The notes: generated from the sequence alone by a model not told the origin. Counted from the first letter of the stretch, positions 6,652 to 13,882 are shown. The stretch is DNA of 14,772 nt from Candidatus Accumulibacter propinquus (GCA_016714935.1 JADKBU010000043.1:1-14772); one strand, 5' to 3'. Program-made: numbers and translations.

Positions 6652-8139
6652 TTATCCCCGCACCTGTTGATCGAGCAGCGATCCGTCGACGGCGCGCAGG
6701 TTAACCTCTAGCGGTGCCTTGCCCAGTGCGTGCGTGGCACACGAGCAGCAGGGATCATAAAGGCGGAAAGCCATTTCCACCTGGTTCAGGATGCCGTCGC
6801 TGAACACGCCACCCTTGATCAGCCCCTTGGCGGCCTTCATCACTGAAAGCGAAATCGGGGCATTGTTGTTGGTTGTGCCGACGATCAGATTGACCCTGGT
6901 GAGCACACCACGTACGTCGGTCTCGTAATGGTGGGTCAGCGTGCCGCGCGGGGCTTCGACCGAGCCGATGCCAATGCCGGCCCGCGCCTCGACGACCTGG
7001 CGGACCGCTGGATCACAGATTTCAGGGTGTTCGAGCAACTCCTGCATGCGCTCTGCGGCATAGAGCAACTCGATCAACCGTGCCCAGTGCGTGGCAAGGC
7101 GCTGATGAACCGGCAGGTTGCGGCCATTGGCGGCCTTTCCCCGCGCGCCGAAGGTGTCGAAAAAACGTTCGAATTCAGCCTGCGCAAGCGGTGTGGCCAT
7201 GCGGTCGGCGACATTGAGGCGTGCCAGCGGGGTGGCGTGGTAAATGCCGCTCTCCTGCCCATCGACAAAGCCGTTCCAGCCGAATTTCTTCAGATAGGGG
7301 AATTTCAGATAGCTCCATGGCTCGACGTGTTCGGCGATGTGGCTCAGGTAATCCTTGGGATCGTAGAGGGCGACTTCATTTCCCAGTGTATCGACGACAC
7401 GAATCCTGCCCTCGTAGAAATTGGGTGCCATCCCGGCATCGACCGTCCCCATGCTGTGCGTTTCGTGGCGATACAAGTCGGAAAACATCAGATCAAGATA
7501 AGCCTGATCCTTGAGAACGATGTCGTCGAACGTTTTCAGCGAGAAACGGGCGAAATCGATGTTTTCCTTGGCACAGTCAAGAAAATCCCGGCGCATTTCC
7601 TCGCTCAGGGCCACCGACCAACCGCCCGGCAACGCCCCGCACAAGTGCACGCCGCGGCCGCCCAGACGCTTGATCAGTTCGTGGTTGCGCTTGCGGCAAT
7701 TGATGACCTGCAAGCCGATATCGACGCCCACCTTGCGAATGACCCCCAGGATATTGCGCTCGGAGGCCGGAGCATCCGGGCCAACGATGAAATCCGGCCC
7801 ACCCAGGCAGTAGAAATGCGTGGTGTGATCGGTGACAAAAAACGCCATGTAGATCAATTCGCGAATGCGCCTTGCCGCCGGCAGGCAGGTAACGCCGAAG
7901 GCTGCATCGACGGCCTTGGCTGCCGCCATGTGGTGAGCTTCCGGGCAAACGCCGCAGATGCGATTGGTGATATTGGCCATTTCCTCGGCATGGCGTCCGA
8001 CACAGAAGGACTCAAAACCGCGCAGTTCCGGAATCTGGAAATACGCTGAGGAAACGTCGCCGGCGTCGTCCAGAAAAATTTCAATCTTGCCGTGGCCTTC
8101 CAGTCGTGTGATCGGATCGATGGTGATTCGTCGAGTCAT
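6652..8139 (-). CDS. mvhA: group 3c-type [NiFe] hydrogenase large subunit (MvhA-like)
   Basis: A 495-residue catalytic subunit. The N-terminal ITIDPITRLEGHGKIEIF leads to the L1 motif RICGVCPEAHH (C62, C65), and the L2 motif DPCCSCATH (C464, C467, H470) is near the end; these four Cys bind the NiFe(CN)2CO centre. A 25-residue tail after H470 is the expected cleavable peptide, so processing should occur after His470. Overall features and partner genes (MvhG, MvhD, HdrA) place it with the cytoplasmic Mvh-type group 3c enzymes, which couple H2 oxidation or production to Hdr. The ATG overlaps the small-subunit stop by 4 bases. Sub-group assignment is by genetic context and motif style, not phylogeny. 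Confidence 0.93.
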   Translation of the reverse strand: MTRRITIDPITRLEGHGKIEIFLDDAGDVSSAYFQIPELRGFESFCVGRHAEEMANITNRICGVCPEAHHMAAAKAVDAAFGVTCLPAARRIRELIYMAFFVTDHTTHFYCLGGPDFIVGPDAPASERNILGVIRKVGVDIGLQVINCRKRNHELIKRLGGRGVHLCGALPGGWSVALSEEMRRDFLDCAKENIDFARFSLKTFDDIVLKDQAYLDLMFSDLYRHETHSMGTVDAGMAPNFYEGRIRVVDTLGNEVALYDPKDYLSHIAEHVEPWSYLKFPYLKKFGWNGFVDGQESGIYHATPLARLNVADRMATPLAQAEFERFFDTFGARGKAANGRNLPVHQRLATHWARLIELLYAAERMQELLEHPEICDPAVRQVVEARAGIGIGSVEAPRGTLTHHYETDVRGVLTRVNLIVGTTNNNAPISLSVMKAAKGLIKGGVFSDGILNQVEMAFRLYDPCCSCATHALGKAPLEVNLRAVDGSLLDQQVRG

Positions 8140-9140
8140 TGCTCCACCTCCGGCTTGCGCTCGGCGAGCACGGTCGCTGCCAGTGAATAGCGATAGAAAG
8201 TACCCAGCGGGTCAGCCACGCCGGATAGCGCATGCTTGATTCGCCGGTGCAGGTCCTCTTCGCCCTTGCCAGCCAGCTTGCCGGGATCGACCGCCGCCGC
8301 CAGTGCCGTCAGCGCGCTGGCGCCGGGGTCGGCGGTCGCATCGAGGGCACCATAGCAGCCGGTGCAGGGCATATTGGCGGTCGGACAAAGGGCATGGCAA
8401 CCGCCACGCGTGGCCGGTCCAAGACAGGCGAACCCCTGTTCGACCAAACACCAACCGGTTTCCGGTATGCCCTCATAGGGCCGTAACAACCGCGCTGCCA
8501 GCACGCCGCGTTTTTCCCGTGGGCATTCGCTGCAAACGGCGCGGCTGCTGCAACCCAGCCAGGTGCCAAGCGGTGGCAAGGGCGCACCGGAAGCCACATG
8601 GCGAATGACGGCGATGATCTGTTCCGGCTCCGGAGGACAACCGGGCATGGTGTAATCAACGCTCACAGCTTCATGCACGGCCAGCACGCGCGGCAAGAAG
8701 GCCGGCAATGCCAGTTCCCCGTCGGTTACATGGCAGATCGGTTGAGGGATCAACCGCGCCGCGTTTTCGACGCTGGGCGCATTCAGAAAGACCGTGTCCA
8801 GCAGGTGCTGCAAACCGTGCTGATTGGCCAGAGCGGGAATGCCCCCCGTAGCGGCGCAAGCGCCGAAAGCGACGAACACCTTCGACTTCCTGCGCAACAA
8901 CTCTGCCATTTCCCTGTTTTCTTCGGTACGCAGCGCACCGTTGAACAGGGTCAGGAAAATATCGCCATCCGGCAGCGCCTCGATGTCCTTTGTCTTGGTA
9001 TCGAGCAGACAAGGACAAAACATGAAGTCGAAATGATGATCAACTTCCAGCAAGACCTCATCAATATTGGCCAAGGCGATTTCACATCCGCCGCAGGAAG
9101 CTGCCCAATACATGGCAAGTTTTGGTTTGCTGGCTGACAT
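8136..9140 (-). CDS. mvhG: group 3c-type [NiFe] hydrogenase small subunit (MvhG-like)
   Basis: A 334-residue iron-sulfur subunit. YWAASCGGCEIAL near the N-terminus gives the proximal-cluster CxxC (C16, C19), followed by FGACAATGGIPAL and the later PGCPPEPEQI. The C-terminal half holds further cluster cysteines in CSECPREK, FACLGPATRGGCHALCP and MPCTGCYG. There is no twin-arginine signal, so it is cytoplasmic, as in group 3. Two in-frame ATGs are possible. The second (9138-9140) is preferred because GGAGG lies 5 bases before it (9146-9150), while the first (9150-9152) overlaps that site. It is the first hydrogenase gene, 63 bases after an upstream chemotaxis gene on the same strand. It transfers electrons from the NiFe site toward MvhD/HdrA. 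Confidence 0.92.
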   Translation of the reverse strand: MSASKPKLAMYWAASCGGCEIALANIDEVLLEVDHHFDFMFCPCLLDTKTKDIEALPDGDIFLTLFNGALRTEENREMAELLRRKSKVFVAFGACAATGGIPALANQHGLQHLLDTVFLNAPSVENAARLIPQPICHVTDGELALPAFLPRVLAVHEAVSVDYTMPGCPPEPEQIIAVIRHVASGAPLPPLGTWLGCSSRAVCSECPREKRGVLAARLLRPYEGIPETGWCLVEQGFACLGPATRGGCHALCPTANMPCTGCYGALDATADPGASALTALAAAVDPGKLAGKGEEDLHRRIKHALSGVADPLGTFYRYSLAATVLAERKPEVEQ

Positions 9141-9203
9141 CTTTCCCTCCATGAACAGGAACGGCCTACGCGATCTGCAACCCCGGCAAGCAAGCCGGAA
9201 CAG

Positions 9204-10361
9204 TCAAAACGTGAAACCCTTGACCAACCGGGACAGATGATCCGTTTGCCGAGACAGGGTCATCGCCGCCGTCGCCACGGTACTTGCCTCCTGTGCCGAC
9301 CCGTCGACCATCGTGCTCATCTGCTGGCTACTTGAACTGATGTCGTCGGTGACCGCTTTCTGCTGCTGGGCGGAAGTGGCGATCTTGCTGATATCGTCAG
9401 ATAACTCAGTGATCTTGCCGAGTATTTCGCAGATCGATTCGCTTGAGCGCGCGCCATCCTCAACGCCTTTCTCCACCTCATGCACCGCCTGCTTCATGGT
9501 ATCGACTGCACTCTGGGTTTCGCCCTGGATGAGCTTGATCATCTCGGTAATCTGCTGGGTTGCCTGCGTAGTACGTTCTGCCAGCTTTCTCACCTCGTCC
9601 GCCACCACGGCAAAACCGCGCCCCGTCTCGCCGGCCCGCGCCGCCTCGATAGCGGCATTGAGCGCCAGCAGGTTGGTCTGATTGGCAATATCCTTGATCG
9701 TTGAAACGATGGCACCAATCTGTTCGGAACTCTCGCCCAGCCTACCGATACGTTCCGATGAATCCTTGATCAGCTCGGCAATGGCGTGGATGGAATTGAT
9801 CGATTCCATGGAAACGTATGCCGAAACATTCGCCGCCTCGTTCGCCGCCGATGCAGCATGTGATGCCTCAACGCAGTTTGTTGCGATATGCCCGGCAGTC
9901 GCTGCCATCTGCTCGCTAGCGGCGGCGGCACTCGAGCAACGTTTGGATGCGACCAGGGATTTGTCGGCGATCGCTGCCGCCGATGTGCTCAGCTGATTGA
10001 CTGTTGAAGCAATCTGCAATGCACACTGGCTCACCTCGGAGATGGACCTGCGCAGGTTCGAGACCATGCTGGCAAATGCGGAAAAAACATTGCCCGCATC
10101 ATCGCCAACCGATGCGGGCAGTGTCACGTTCAGATTGCCTTTGGCCACCTGCCCGATATGACCGGACAACTGATCCAGTGGGCGGCCGATACTCGATACC
10201 AGAAAATAAGCAGCCAGGGCTGCAATGCTGACTGCCAGCACCATCCCGCCAAGCGCTACCCCCATCCCGCCACCGCTTCCTGCGACAACAAAAACCGGAA
10301 TGGATGACAGTACAGCCACCCCGATCAACGTCATCCAGACCCTTGTCCTGAAGTTTGCCAT
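9204..10361 (-). CDS. short methyl-accepting chemotaxis protein without sensor domain
   Basis: A 385-residue MCP. Two hydrophobic helices (about 8-28 and 33-54) are separated only by a Gly-rich turn, so there is no periplasmic ligand-binding domain. A HAMP segment (about 55-107, GRPLDQLSGHIGQVAKGNL) leads to a long coiled-coil signalling domain. The hairpin tip is the highly conserved IKDIANQTNLLALNAAIEAA, then GRGFAVVADEVRKLAERT. This tip contacts CheA/CheW. No C-terminal CheR-docking pentapeptide is seen. G-rich sequence 4-10 bases before the ATG may serve as ribosome site. It lies upstream of, and in line with, the hydrogenase operon (63-base gap containing a weak 5-bp-stem hairpin), so co-expression is possible. 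With no sensor domain it may report membrane energy state or act with a partner. Confidence 0.93.
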   Translation of the reverse strand: MANFRTRVWMTLIGVAVLSSIPVFVVAGSGGGMGVALGGMVLAVSIAALAAYFLVSSIGRPLDQLSGHIGQVAKGNLNVTLPASVGDDAGNVFSAFASMVSNLRRSISEVSQCALQIASTVNQLSTSAAAIADKSLVASKRCSSAAAASEQMAATAGHIATNCVEASHAASAANEAANVSAYVSMESINSIHAIAELIKDSSERIGRLGESSEQIGAIVSTIKDIANQTNLLALNAAIEAARAGETGRGFAVVADEVRKLAERTTQATQQITEMIKLIQGETQSAVDTMKQAVHEVEKGVEDGARSSESICEILGKITELSDDISKIATSAQQQKAVTDDISSSSQQMSTMVDGSAQEASTVATAAMTLSRQTDHLSRLVKGFTF

Positions 10362-10629
10362 TAGCCCCCCACCCTAGTAGATGCCTTACCCTGTTGGTAT
10401 CTGCTTGCCCCATTTGTATTAGACAGCAATACTTGCCGACACACAATGCGGGGTATGTTTCGCTGCGTGTCGGCCCGGCACCTCGACACGCGCTTGCGAC
10501 TCCCGTCTGCATGCGTGCCGGTTCCCTGGCATCGCTTCCCGCAGTTGCGGGTGGCGGAATCTGCCAGACTAACGGCAGGGAACCAAGAGAACTCGGGGGT
10601 GATAGAACCTGGATTCCTCTGTTCTTCTT
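10362..10629. other. intergenic region upstream of the MCP gene
   Basis: No gene recognised. This should hold the promoter for the MCP and possibly for the hydrogenase genes. I could not find a convincing -35/-10 pair. A GGCAAGTATTGCT stretch near 10424-10440 resembles a sigma54 site, but the GG-to-GC spacing is 8 instead of 10. Confidence 0.4.
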
Positions 10630-10733
10630 GACGCGGAGGAGGGCGCCCTGTACGACGACCTGCGCGACAACCGCCTGCGCAGAAATCTGCGTCTCGAACA
10701 GGAGCGGATCGGTTTTGGCTGGGTCGAGGCGGG
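10630..10733 (+). pseudogene. duplicated jetD 3' fragment
   Basis: About 100 bases are nearly identical to 291-390 of the JetD-like gene (I count one mismatch over about 99 positions), encoding the AEEGALYDDLRDNRLR and RLEQERIGFGW segments. The reading frame has no start and the normal stop is missing: the sequence after GWVEA is altered and about 40 bases present in the left copy are absent. It is a detached 3' scrap rather than a gene. Confidence 0.85.
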
Positions 10734-10808
10734 CAAGCCCGCCCGATCGATGTTGAGATTCGATCAGGCCAGAGCCAGCTCGACACGCCGTCCGGCCTGA
10801 GTAGCGAG
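10631..10808. repeat. jetD 3'-xre 3' duplicated segment, right copy
   Basis: The right member of the dispersed direct repeat with 292-498, in the same orientation and about 10.3 kb away. The uneven divergence along its length (near-identical in jetD, lower in xre) suggests either gene conversion or separate relatives of the same locus. Confidence 0.75.
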
Positions 10809-10911
10809 CGTCTACAGCAGGTCGGGTCCGAATTTGTCGTACGTGTTGCGCATCAGGTCAGCAACACGCAATTGCCCAATGCCAAGCCGCTCTGCCGTTT
10901 GCCCCTGTGAT
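10764..10911 (-). pseudogene. XRE/HigA-type antitoxin remnant with in-frame stop
   Basis: On the minus strand the frame reads SQGQTAERLGIGQLRVADLM, then RNTYDKFGPDLL, a TAG stop (complement of 10812-10814), TLATQAGRRVELALA, then TGA (complement of 10764-10766). The first part is a recognisable helix-turn-helix of the XRE family found in HigA-like antitoxins, whose typical form is AAxRLGxxQxRVSDLMxGK. The 5' end is lost: the sequence changes to an IS91 transposase fragment at about 10912. The internal stop and truncation make it a pseudogene. Confidence 0.7.
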
Positions 10912-11159
10912 TCAGCCTGATGCTCACGCCGCTCGAACTGATCGAGCGTCTGGCGGCGCTGATTCCGCCGCCGCGCCGGTATCGCCATCGCTACTACGGG
11001 GAGCTGGCGCCGAACGCGCCGCTGCGGGCACAGGTCATTGTGCTCGCCGGCGTGCCAGACTGTACGCTGGCGGCAGCCGAGACTGAGTCAATCGCCGCGA
11101 CCGCTGCGCCAAGCGTCACGCCAAGCCGGTCGTCTGTGAGCGGGGCGGGATTCAGATGA
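10912..11159 (+). pseudogene. IS91-family transposase, 3' fragment
   Basis: From 10912 the sequence matches the intact transposase from about 13282: LMLTPLELIERLAALIPPPR, then HRYYGELAPNAPLRAQV and LAGVP. It diverges after about 140 bases and ends at TGA 11157-11159, lacking the C-terminal Cys motif of the complete protein. No catalytic region is present. The join to the XRE remnant is abrupt. Confidence 0.8.
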
Positions 11160-11222
11160 GTTTTCAAGGGATTTCAAGGGCCATCGTGGCGAAATTCTAG
11201 ATTAACGCCCCTTGATGGAGGC

Positions 11223-11534
11223 TCATCTACTCTTGATGGTGCCGTTGGATTTCTTATCCTTAGGCAAGGACACAGTGCTGCCCAGAATCTGGAAGACGAT
11301 ATAGCGGTTCTCCGATCGATACCCATGCCAGCGCAGGGCCGCCAAGGCGAGACTCTGTGCTGCGTCGTAGGCCAGGCTGAAGCGGCTTTCGGGGTTCAGT
11401 CCAGGGTTCTGCGCGTCCGGCAGTCTGTTCCTGGCGGATCGGAGCAGTCCGTCGAACTCGGCCTGATCCGGGGGTTCAGCCTTGAGCTTGCCGATCTTCG
11501 CCAGATTCTGCAGAGTTTCCTGTGGGGAGGTCAT
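11223..11534 (-). CDS. HEPN-type protein of an MNT/HEPN pair, C-terminally truncated
   Basis: A 103-residue frame starting at ATG 11532-11534. LENxxKIGxLKAEPPD-like and EFDGLLRSARNRLPDA segments and FSLAYDAAQSLALAALRWHG then RYIVFQ are characteristic of HEPN-fold partners of nucleotidyltransferases. After RYIVFQIL the sequence becomes unrelated (STVSLPKDKKSNGTIKSR), about 35-40 residues short of the usual end. The R-x4-6-H ribonuclease motif of HEPN toxins normally lies in the missing part, so the product is probably inactive. It directly follows, and overlaps, the broken nucleotidyltransferase gene. The truncation lies next to a 15-base direct repeat (11247-11261). Confidence 0.65.
   Translation of the reverse strand: MTSPQETLQNLAKIGKLKAEPPDQAEFDGLLRSARNRLPDAQNPGLNPESRFSLAYDAAQSLALAALRWHGYRSENRYIVFQILGSTVSLPKDKKSNGTIKSR
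11247..11261. repeat. 15-base direct repeat, left copy
   Basis: GGATTTCTTATCCTT occurs here and at 12213-12227, on the same strand. The two copies bracket the MNT/HEPN remnant, and this one lies inside the aberrant C-terminal tail of the HEPN frame. Confidence 0.6.
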
Positions 11535-12119
11535 TGTCGTCGCCGATGAGCATGATCTTTGGTTGCTTGATTACGCGTGCCAGGAAGTGGTTGTCGCTGC
11601 GCAGCTTCTTTGAGAAATCTTCTGCTGCGTAGAGGGTTGGGTTCTTTGCGACCCAGCACCTCCTCGGCCTTCGCCAGAACCTCGAAGAGATGACTGTAGC
11701 TCAAGCCCTCGGCGATGACCATGACGTCGATGTCGCTCGCCGCCGTATCCGTGCCCCTTGGCCACGGAACCATAGATGAAGGCGCAACGAACAAGGTCGG
11801 CAAACTCGGACAAGGCGGCACGCAAGACGTCGGCCAGCCCGAAGGTCTTGAGGACGATCCCCCGGAGTTCGGTGAAGATCGGCGAATTCCGGTTGGCCTG
11901 GTAATGTTTCTGTCGGCCGATGGGAGTCATGGTGATCAGACCGGAGGAGGTCATTCGTTCCAGTTCACGCTGCAGCGCGCCGCGCCCGGTCAAGGCAAGC
12001 TTTGCAATTTCGTTGGCGTAGAAAGATCGGTCCGGTTGACCAAACAACAGCCCAAGCACCCGCTGCTGGCCTCCAGAGAAAAGCACATCTGAAATCGACA
12101 CAGAGTCTTTGTTCCCCAT
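11476..12119 (-). pseudogene. MNT-type nucleotidyltransferase with N-terminal winged helix, frameshifted
   Basis: The start ATG at 12117-12119 gives MGNKDSVSISDVLFSGGQQR, a winged-helix part (YANEIAKLALTGRGALQREL, LITMTPIGRQKHYQAN), then FIYGSVAKG, the start of the GS-x10-D-x-D nucleotidyltransferase motif. At about 11752-11757 one extra base shifts the frame; the next frame continues as TDTAASDIDVMVIAEGLSYS, restoring the catalytic Asp pair. A second shift near 11655-11660 moves the rest (NPTLYAAEDFSKKL, then RVIKQPKIMLIGDDNDLP) to the third frame, ending at TGA 11476-11478. In intact pairs the nucleotidyltransferase is the antitoxin that modifies the HEPN toxin. Two shifts and a truncated partner make sequencing error an unlikely complete explanation. 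Confidence 0.8.
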
Positions 12120-12214
12120 AATGGGTACTATGGTACCTGATCTGGGGATCAGCGCACTACACTGAGGGAAACGCTTGTTCCCCTCTATGGGGCTTGGCGA
12201 CCCCAATTCAGGGG
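12114..12214. promoter_or_regulatory. cluster of CCCC-N-GGGG inverted repeats before the MNT gene
   Basis: Three sites are visible: CCCCATAATGGG (12114-12125, covering the ATG), CCCCTCTATGGGG (12180-12192) and CCCCAATTCAGGGG (12201-12214). A weaker CCTGATCTGGGG lies at 12136-12147. They resemble operator sites. The MNT protein carries an N-terminal winged helix, so autoregulation is a reasonable inference. Confidence 0.4.
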
Positions 12215-12227
12215 ATTTCTTATCCTT
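12213..12227. repeat. 15-base direct repeat, right copy
   Basis: Exact second copy of GGATTTCTTATCCTT, just upstream of the MNT gene and before the IS91 left flank. Confidence 0.6.
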
Positions 12228-12297
12228 TATCCTTCAGAAGGCTCGGGGTAAAGGGTTGCCCCCATGACTAGGGCGCGCGTCCCGCAGCCAGAAGGCA

Positions 12298-12326
12298 TTG
12301 AGGCAATAACTGTATGCGCGTACAGT
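12298..12326 (+). promoter_or_regulatory. sigma70-like promoter overlapped by a LexA-box-like palindrome
   Basis: TTGAGG (12298-12303) and TACAGT (12321-12326) are separated by exactly 17 bases. Within them lies CTGTATGCGCGTACAG (12310-12325), a perfect CTGT-N8-ACAG LexA-box match. The palindrome extends to 11-base arms (CAATAACTGTA 12304-12314, TACAGTTATTG 12321-12331). The site is 34 bases before the transposase ATG. Confidence 0.55.
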
Positions 12327-12359
12327 TATTGGCCTCTCGATTGCCCGACTCGTATCCCC

Positions 12360-13835
12360 ATGTCTGCCGCCTGTGCTCCTGCTCGCACTGCCGTCTATCG
12401 CCGTCGCCGGCCCGAACGTACCGTGCTCTATCGCACCGTGCAAACCCACCTCGCCACCTGGCTCGAACTCTCCTGCGATAGCCGCCAGGGCGCTTCCGGC
12501 CCAGCCCATGTCGAACGCGAGTTCCGCCGCTATCTCGAATGCGGGATTCTCGCGCATGGCTTTGCCCGCGCTCGATGCGCCGAGTGCGGTCACGATTTTC
12601 TCATTGCCTGGTCGTGCAAGGGCCGTGGTGTCTGTCCGGCTTGCAACACCCGGCGAATGGTCGAAACCGCCGCCCATCTGGCCGACCACGTTTTCCCGCG
12701 ACTGCCGGTCCGCCAGTGGGTGTTGTCGGTTCCGAAGCGGCTGCGTTATCACCTCGAACACGATCCGGCGATCGAAACGCTGGCGCTGCGCATTTTTCTG
12801 AGCGTCGTGGAACAAGCCTTGCGCCGCGCCTGCCCGGCTGCGGGTCCCGATTCCCGGATCGGCGCGGTGGCCTTCATCCACCGTTTTGGGGCGCTGCTCA
12901 ATCCGCATGAGCACTTCCACTGCCTCGTCATCGAGGGCGTTTTCGCGGCGGATGCTTCAGGAGGGGCGACGTTTCACGAAAGCCGTGCTCCCGACCAGAA
13001 GTGGCTCGACGAAGTCCATGCCAAGGTCCGCCGCCGTCTGCTGCGCGCGCTGACCCGACGCGGTGTGCTCGATCCGGAAGACGCCGAGGCGATGGCGAAC
13101 TGGGCGCATGGTGGCGGCTTCTCCCTCGACGCCAGCGTGCGCATCGAAGGCACCGACCGCCCGGGCCTGGAACGGCTGCTGCGCTACTGCGCTCGCCCGG
13201 CCTTTGCGCTGGAGCGCTTGCGTGAAGTCGACGCCGAACACTTGGTCTACGAGAGCATCAAGCCGGGTCCCGGCGGCAGCATCAGCCTGATGCTCACACC
13301 GCTCGAACTGATCGAGCGTCTGGCGGCGCTGATTCCGCCGCCGCGCCGTCATCGGCATCGGTACTACGGCGTACTGGCGCCCAACGCACCGCTACGCGCA
13401 CAGGTCACCGCGCTTGCCGGCGTGCCAGAGAGTCCGACCGCGCCGCTTGTTACAGCGACTGAGACGGAGACTGAGCCAATCGCGGCGCAAATCACCGCCC
13501 CAGGCGCGTCGTCCGACAGCGAGGAGCAGGCAGAGGAAGCGCTCCTGCGTCGCGCGGCCCGCTACGCCTGGGCGTTGCTGCTCGCGCGGATCTATGAGGT
13601 CTTTCCGCTCGTCTGTCCACGCTGCGGCGGCGAGATGCGAATCATCGCCTTCATCACCGACGCCGCTGCCGTCCGCGAGATCCTGAGCCATCTGGGCGAA
13701 CCGACCTCGCCGCCACGTCTGATGAAAGCCCGTGCGCCCCCGCTCTGGGAGATGCAGGGCGCCAACATGGGCGAGGACGAAGCGCAGGCTCAGTCGGCGC
13801 CGGAGTACCAATTCGATCAGCGCATCGCCTGGTAA
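12360..13835 (+). CDS. IS91-family HUH transposase, intact
   Basis: A 491-residue rolling-circle transposase. The N-terminal zinc-binding domain has Cys at 61, 73, 76, 86, 92 and 95 (RCAECGHDF, SCKGRGVCPACNTRRM). The HUH motif is in NPHEHFHCLVIEGVF (H185-F-H187). A candidate catalytic Tyr is Y276 in LLRYCARPAFALERL. A CPRCGGEMRIIAFI motif lies near the C-terminus. Length fits the family. The ATG at 12360 is chosen because MSAACAPARTAVYRRR is the usual family N-terminus and recurs in the fragment at 535; an upstream ATG at 12264 would run through the promoter palindrome. Two older transposase fragments of related type lie in the same window. IS91 elements move by rolling circle without target duplication and can mobilise adjacent DNA. 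Confidence 0.93.
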   Translation: MSAACAPARTAVYRRRRPERTVLYRTVQTHLATWLELSCDSRQGASGPAHVEREFRRYLECGILAHGFARARCAECGHDFLIAWSCKGRGVCPACNTRRMVETAAHLADHVFPRLPVRQWVLSVPKRLRYHLEHDPAIETLALRIFLSVVEQALRRACPAAGPDSRIGAVAFIHRFGALLNPHEHFHCLVIEGVFAADASGGATFHESRAPDQKWLDEVHAKVRRRLLRALTRRGVLDPEDAEAMANWAHGGGFSLDASVRIEGTDRPGLERLLRYCARPAFALERLREVDAEHLVYESIKPGPGGSISLMLTPLELIERLAALIPPPRRHRHRYYGVLAPNAPLRAQVTALAGVPESPTAPLVTATETETEPIAAQITAPGASSDSEEQAEEALLRRAARYAWALLLARIYEVFPLVCPRCGGEMRIIAFITDAAAVREILSHLGEPTSPPRLMKARAPPLWEMQGANMGEDEAQAQSAPEYQFDQRIAW

Positions 13836-13882
13836 AGGCCGCACGAAGACGATCCGATCGGGCTCGTCAGGGAACGCTTGCA

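Noticed and set aside
6928..8049. Long plus-strand open frame (373 codons) antisense to the hydrogenase large subunit
   Set aside because: No family resemblance; the minus-strand frame is a clear NiFe hydrogenase, so this is a GC-driven shadow. The same applies to long plus-strand frames over bufB/bufC and the HdrA-like gene.
9183..9198. Terminator between the MCP and hydrogenase genes
   Set aside because: A 5-bp CCGGC/GCCGG stem and no T-run on the transcribed strand; left as an open question.
10424..10440. Sigma54 promoter upstream of the MCP gene
   Set aside because: GG and GC elements are 8 bases apart rather than the 10 required, and no activator gene is nearby.
12264..12359. N-terminal extension of the IS91 transposase from an ATG at 12264
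   Set aside because: The extension runs through the promoter/LexA-like palindrome and has no family similarity, while MSAACAPART at 12360 is the usual start.
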